This document shows, piece by piece, positions 62,909 through 64,000 of a stretch of DNA of 64,000 nt. This DNA is from Flavobacteriaceae bacterium EG-1 (lineage in GTDB: Bacteria; Bacteroidota; Bacteroidia; Flavobacteriales; Flavobacteriaceae). Made by a program: the position numbers and the translations under genes. The number at the start of each line of letters is the position of its first letter. Position 1 is the stretch's first letter. Where the stretch lies: the NCBI RefSeq assembly GCF_009649685.1, contig NZ_WJPK01000001.1:1678760-1742759 (forward strand), written 5' to 3'. The notes beneath the pieces were generated by a model. That model was not told where the DNA came from. It saw only the letters and a program-made list of their open reading frames with translations, and did not search any database.

Positions 62909-64000
62909 ATGGCAAAAGGTAAAATCAATGTTTCAGTAGAAAACATTTTTCCTCTTATTAAAAAATTTCTATACAGTGATCACGAGATATTTCTTCGTGA
63001 ATTGATTTCCAACGCAACTGATGCAACATTAAAACTTAAACATTTAACGGCAATCGGAGAAGCCAAAGGCGTAGAATATGGCAATCCACAAATAGAGATT
63101 AAAGTAGACAAAGAAAATAATAAAATTCATGTCATTGACCAAGGCATTGGAATGACAGAAGATGAAGTAAAAAAATATATTAATGAACTAGCATTTTCAG
63201 GTGCTGAAGAATTTTTAAACAAATACGATGACACTGCTAAAGATGCAGGTATTATTGGCCATTTTGGTTTAGGTTTCTACTCTGCTTTTATGGTAGCTGA
63301 TAAGGTTGAGATAATTACAAAAAGTTTTAAAGACGAACCAGCTGTACATTGGTCTTGTGATGGTTCTCCGAACTTTACAATTAAAAAATCGAAAAAAGAG
63401 AATCGAGGTACAGAAATTATTCTTTCAATTGCAGAGGATTCTAAAGAATTTTTAGATGATTCTAAAATAACGGGCCTTTTGCAGAAGTATAATAAGTTTA
63501 TGCCTATTCCTATTAAATTTGGAATGCGTACTGAAACACTTCCTAAACCAGAAGATGCTAAAGAGGAAGATCCAGCCCCAACTCAAGAAGTTGATAATAT
63601 CATAAATAATCCGAGTCCTGCTTGGACAAAACAGCCCAAAGATTTAGAAGAAGCTGATTACAAATCTTTTTATAGAGAGTTGTATCCGATGCAGTTTGAA
63701 GAGCCCTTATTTCATATTCATTTAAATGTTGATTATCCGTTTAATTTGACAGGGATATTATATTTCCCTAAAATGACAAACGATATGAATCCGCAAAAAG
63801 ATAGAATACAACTCTATCAAAATCAGGTATTTGTAACTGATAATGTGGAAGGTATAGTTCCAGAATTTTTAACAATGTTACGTGGGGTTATTGACTCACC
63901 AGACATTCCTTTAAATGTATCTCGTTCTTATTTACAAGCAGATGGAGCAGTAAAAAAGATATCATCTTATATCACTAGAAAAGTTGGAGACAAGTTAAAT
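62909..64000 (+). CDS. htpG: Chaperone HtpG (Hsp90), C-terminus beyond window
   Basis: The plus-strand frame from the ATG at 62909 runs 364 codons to the window edge without a stop. The GHKL ATPase domain is clear: FLRELISNATDATLKLKH with the catalytic Glu and Asn, VIDQGIGMTEDEV, and GHFGLGFYSAFMVADKVE. The middle domain begins near residue 225 (SPAWTKQPKDLEEADYKSFY). HtpG is the bacterial Hsp90, an ATP-driven chaperone in the cytoplasm. The long structured leader and repeats upstream suggest stress regulation. Confidence 0.97.
   Translation, partial: MAKGKINVSVENIFPLIKKFLYSDHEIFLRELISNATDATLKLKHLTAIGEAKGVEYGNPQIEIKVDKENNKIHVIDQGIGMTEDEVKKYINELAFSGAEEFLNKYDDTAKDAGIIGHFGLGFYSAFMVADKVEIITKSFKDEPAVHWSCDGSPNFTIKKSKKENRGTEIILSIAEDSKEFLDDSKITGLLQKYNKFMPIPIKFGMRTETLPKPEDAKEEDPAPTQEVDNIINNPSPAWTKQPKDLEEADYKSFYRELYPMQFEEPLFHIHLNVDYPFNLTGILYFPKMTNDMNPQKDRIQLYQNQVFVTDNVEGIVPEFLTMLRGVIDSPDIPLNVSRSYLQADGAVKKISSYITRKVGDKLN

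Overview
The window is a low-GC chromosomal segment from a Flavobacteriaceae-type member of the Bacteroidota. The evidence is protein families typical of that group: bacillithiol synthesis (BshC), a MoxR/DUF58/DUF4129/SpoIIM envelope operon, DUF4097 and DUF2807 adhesin-like proteins, and a lipoprotein cyclophilin. Start codons generally lack Shine-Dalgarno sequences. Many starts have a good match to the Bacteroidota -7 box TAnnTTTG close upstream. I see no rRNA, tRNA, CRISPR array, insertion sequence or prophage. Most genes are chromosomal core genes.

Layout. 1-5.3 kb: partial rpsA, a BON-LysM protein, cmk and lon. 5.6-8.6 kb: ECF sigma factor, probable anti-sigma protein and two adhesin-like proteins, read as an envelope-stress module. 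8.6-16.6 kb: an MFS permease, an M48 lipoprotein protease, a collagen-like lipoprotein, a lipoprotein MsrB, lpd, DUF3817, aroQ and three small outer-membrane barrels. 16.7-25.6 kb: a Xer recombinase, tandem lysoplasmalogenase-like proteins, NDH-2, a second ECF sigma factor with its partner, an acyltransferase, a NUDIX hydrolase, a cyclophilin, a TRIC channel and an RDD protein. 25.7-32 kb: the SpoIIM-membrane protein-DUF4129-DUF4350-MoxR-DUF58 operon. 32-39 kb: a histidine kinase/response regulator pair, a DUF1080 hydrolase, a monooxygenase, a VOC protein, a WYL regulator, DUF2007 and a TPR protein. 39-49 kb: nitronate monooxygenase, mnmA, a triple-FAS1 lipoprotein, yidC, pyrG, DUF3820, a TIM-barrel isomerase and a small Cys-rich lipoprotein. 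48.7-53.4 kb: a guaA-LysM/PBP-OsmC-DUF922 operon. 53.6-64 kb: a PNPOx-fold protein, a PLP decarboxylase, bshC, an M14 peptidase, a second TIM-barrel isomerase, fabH and partial htpG.

No clearly new multigene defence or mobile system is evident. The less ordinary signals are regulatory. Several -7 boxes lie 3-4 nt from start codons, suggesting leaderless mRNAs (guaA, cmk, msrB, aroQ, xerD). A shared TTAAACACTA element sits 5-7 nt before the starts of several exported-protein genes. There is a perfect 15-bp hairpin in the leader of an outer-membrane protein gene, a divergent gene pair whose start codons share CATG, a terminator whose right arm supplies the next gene's -7 box, and ECF-like promoter elements before both sigma genes.
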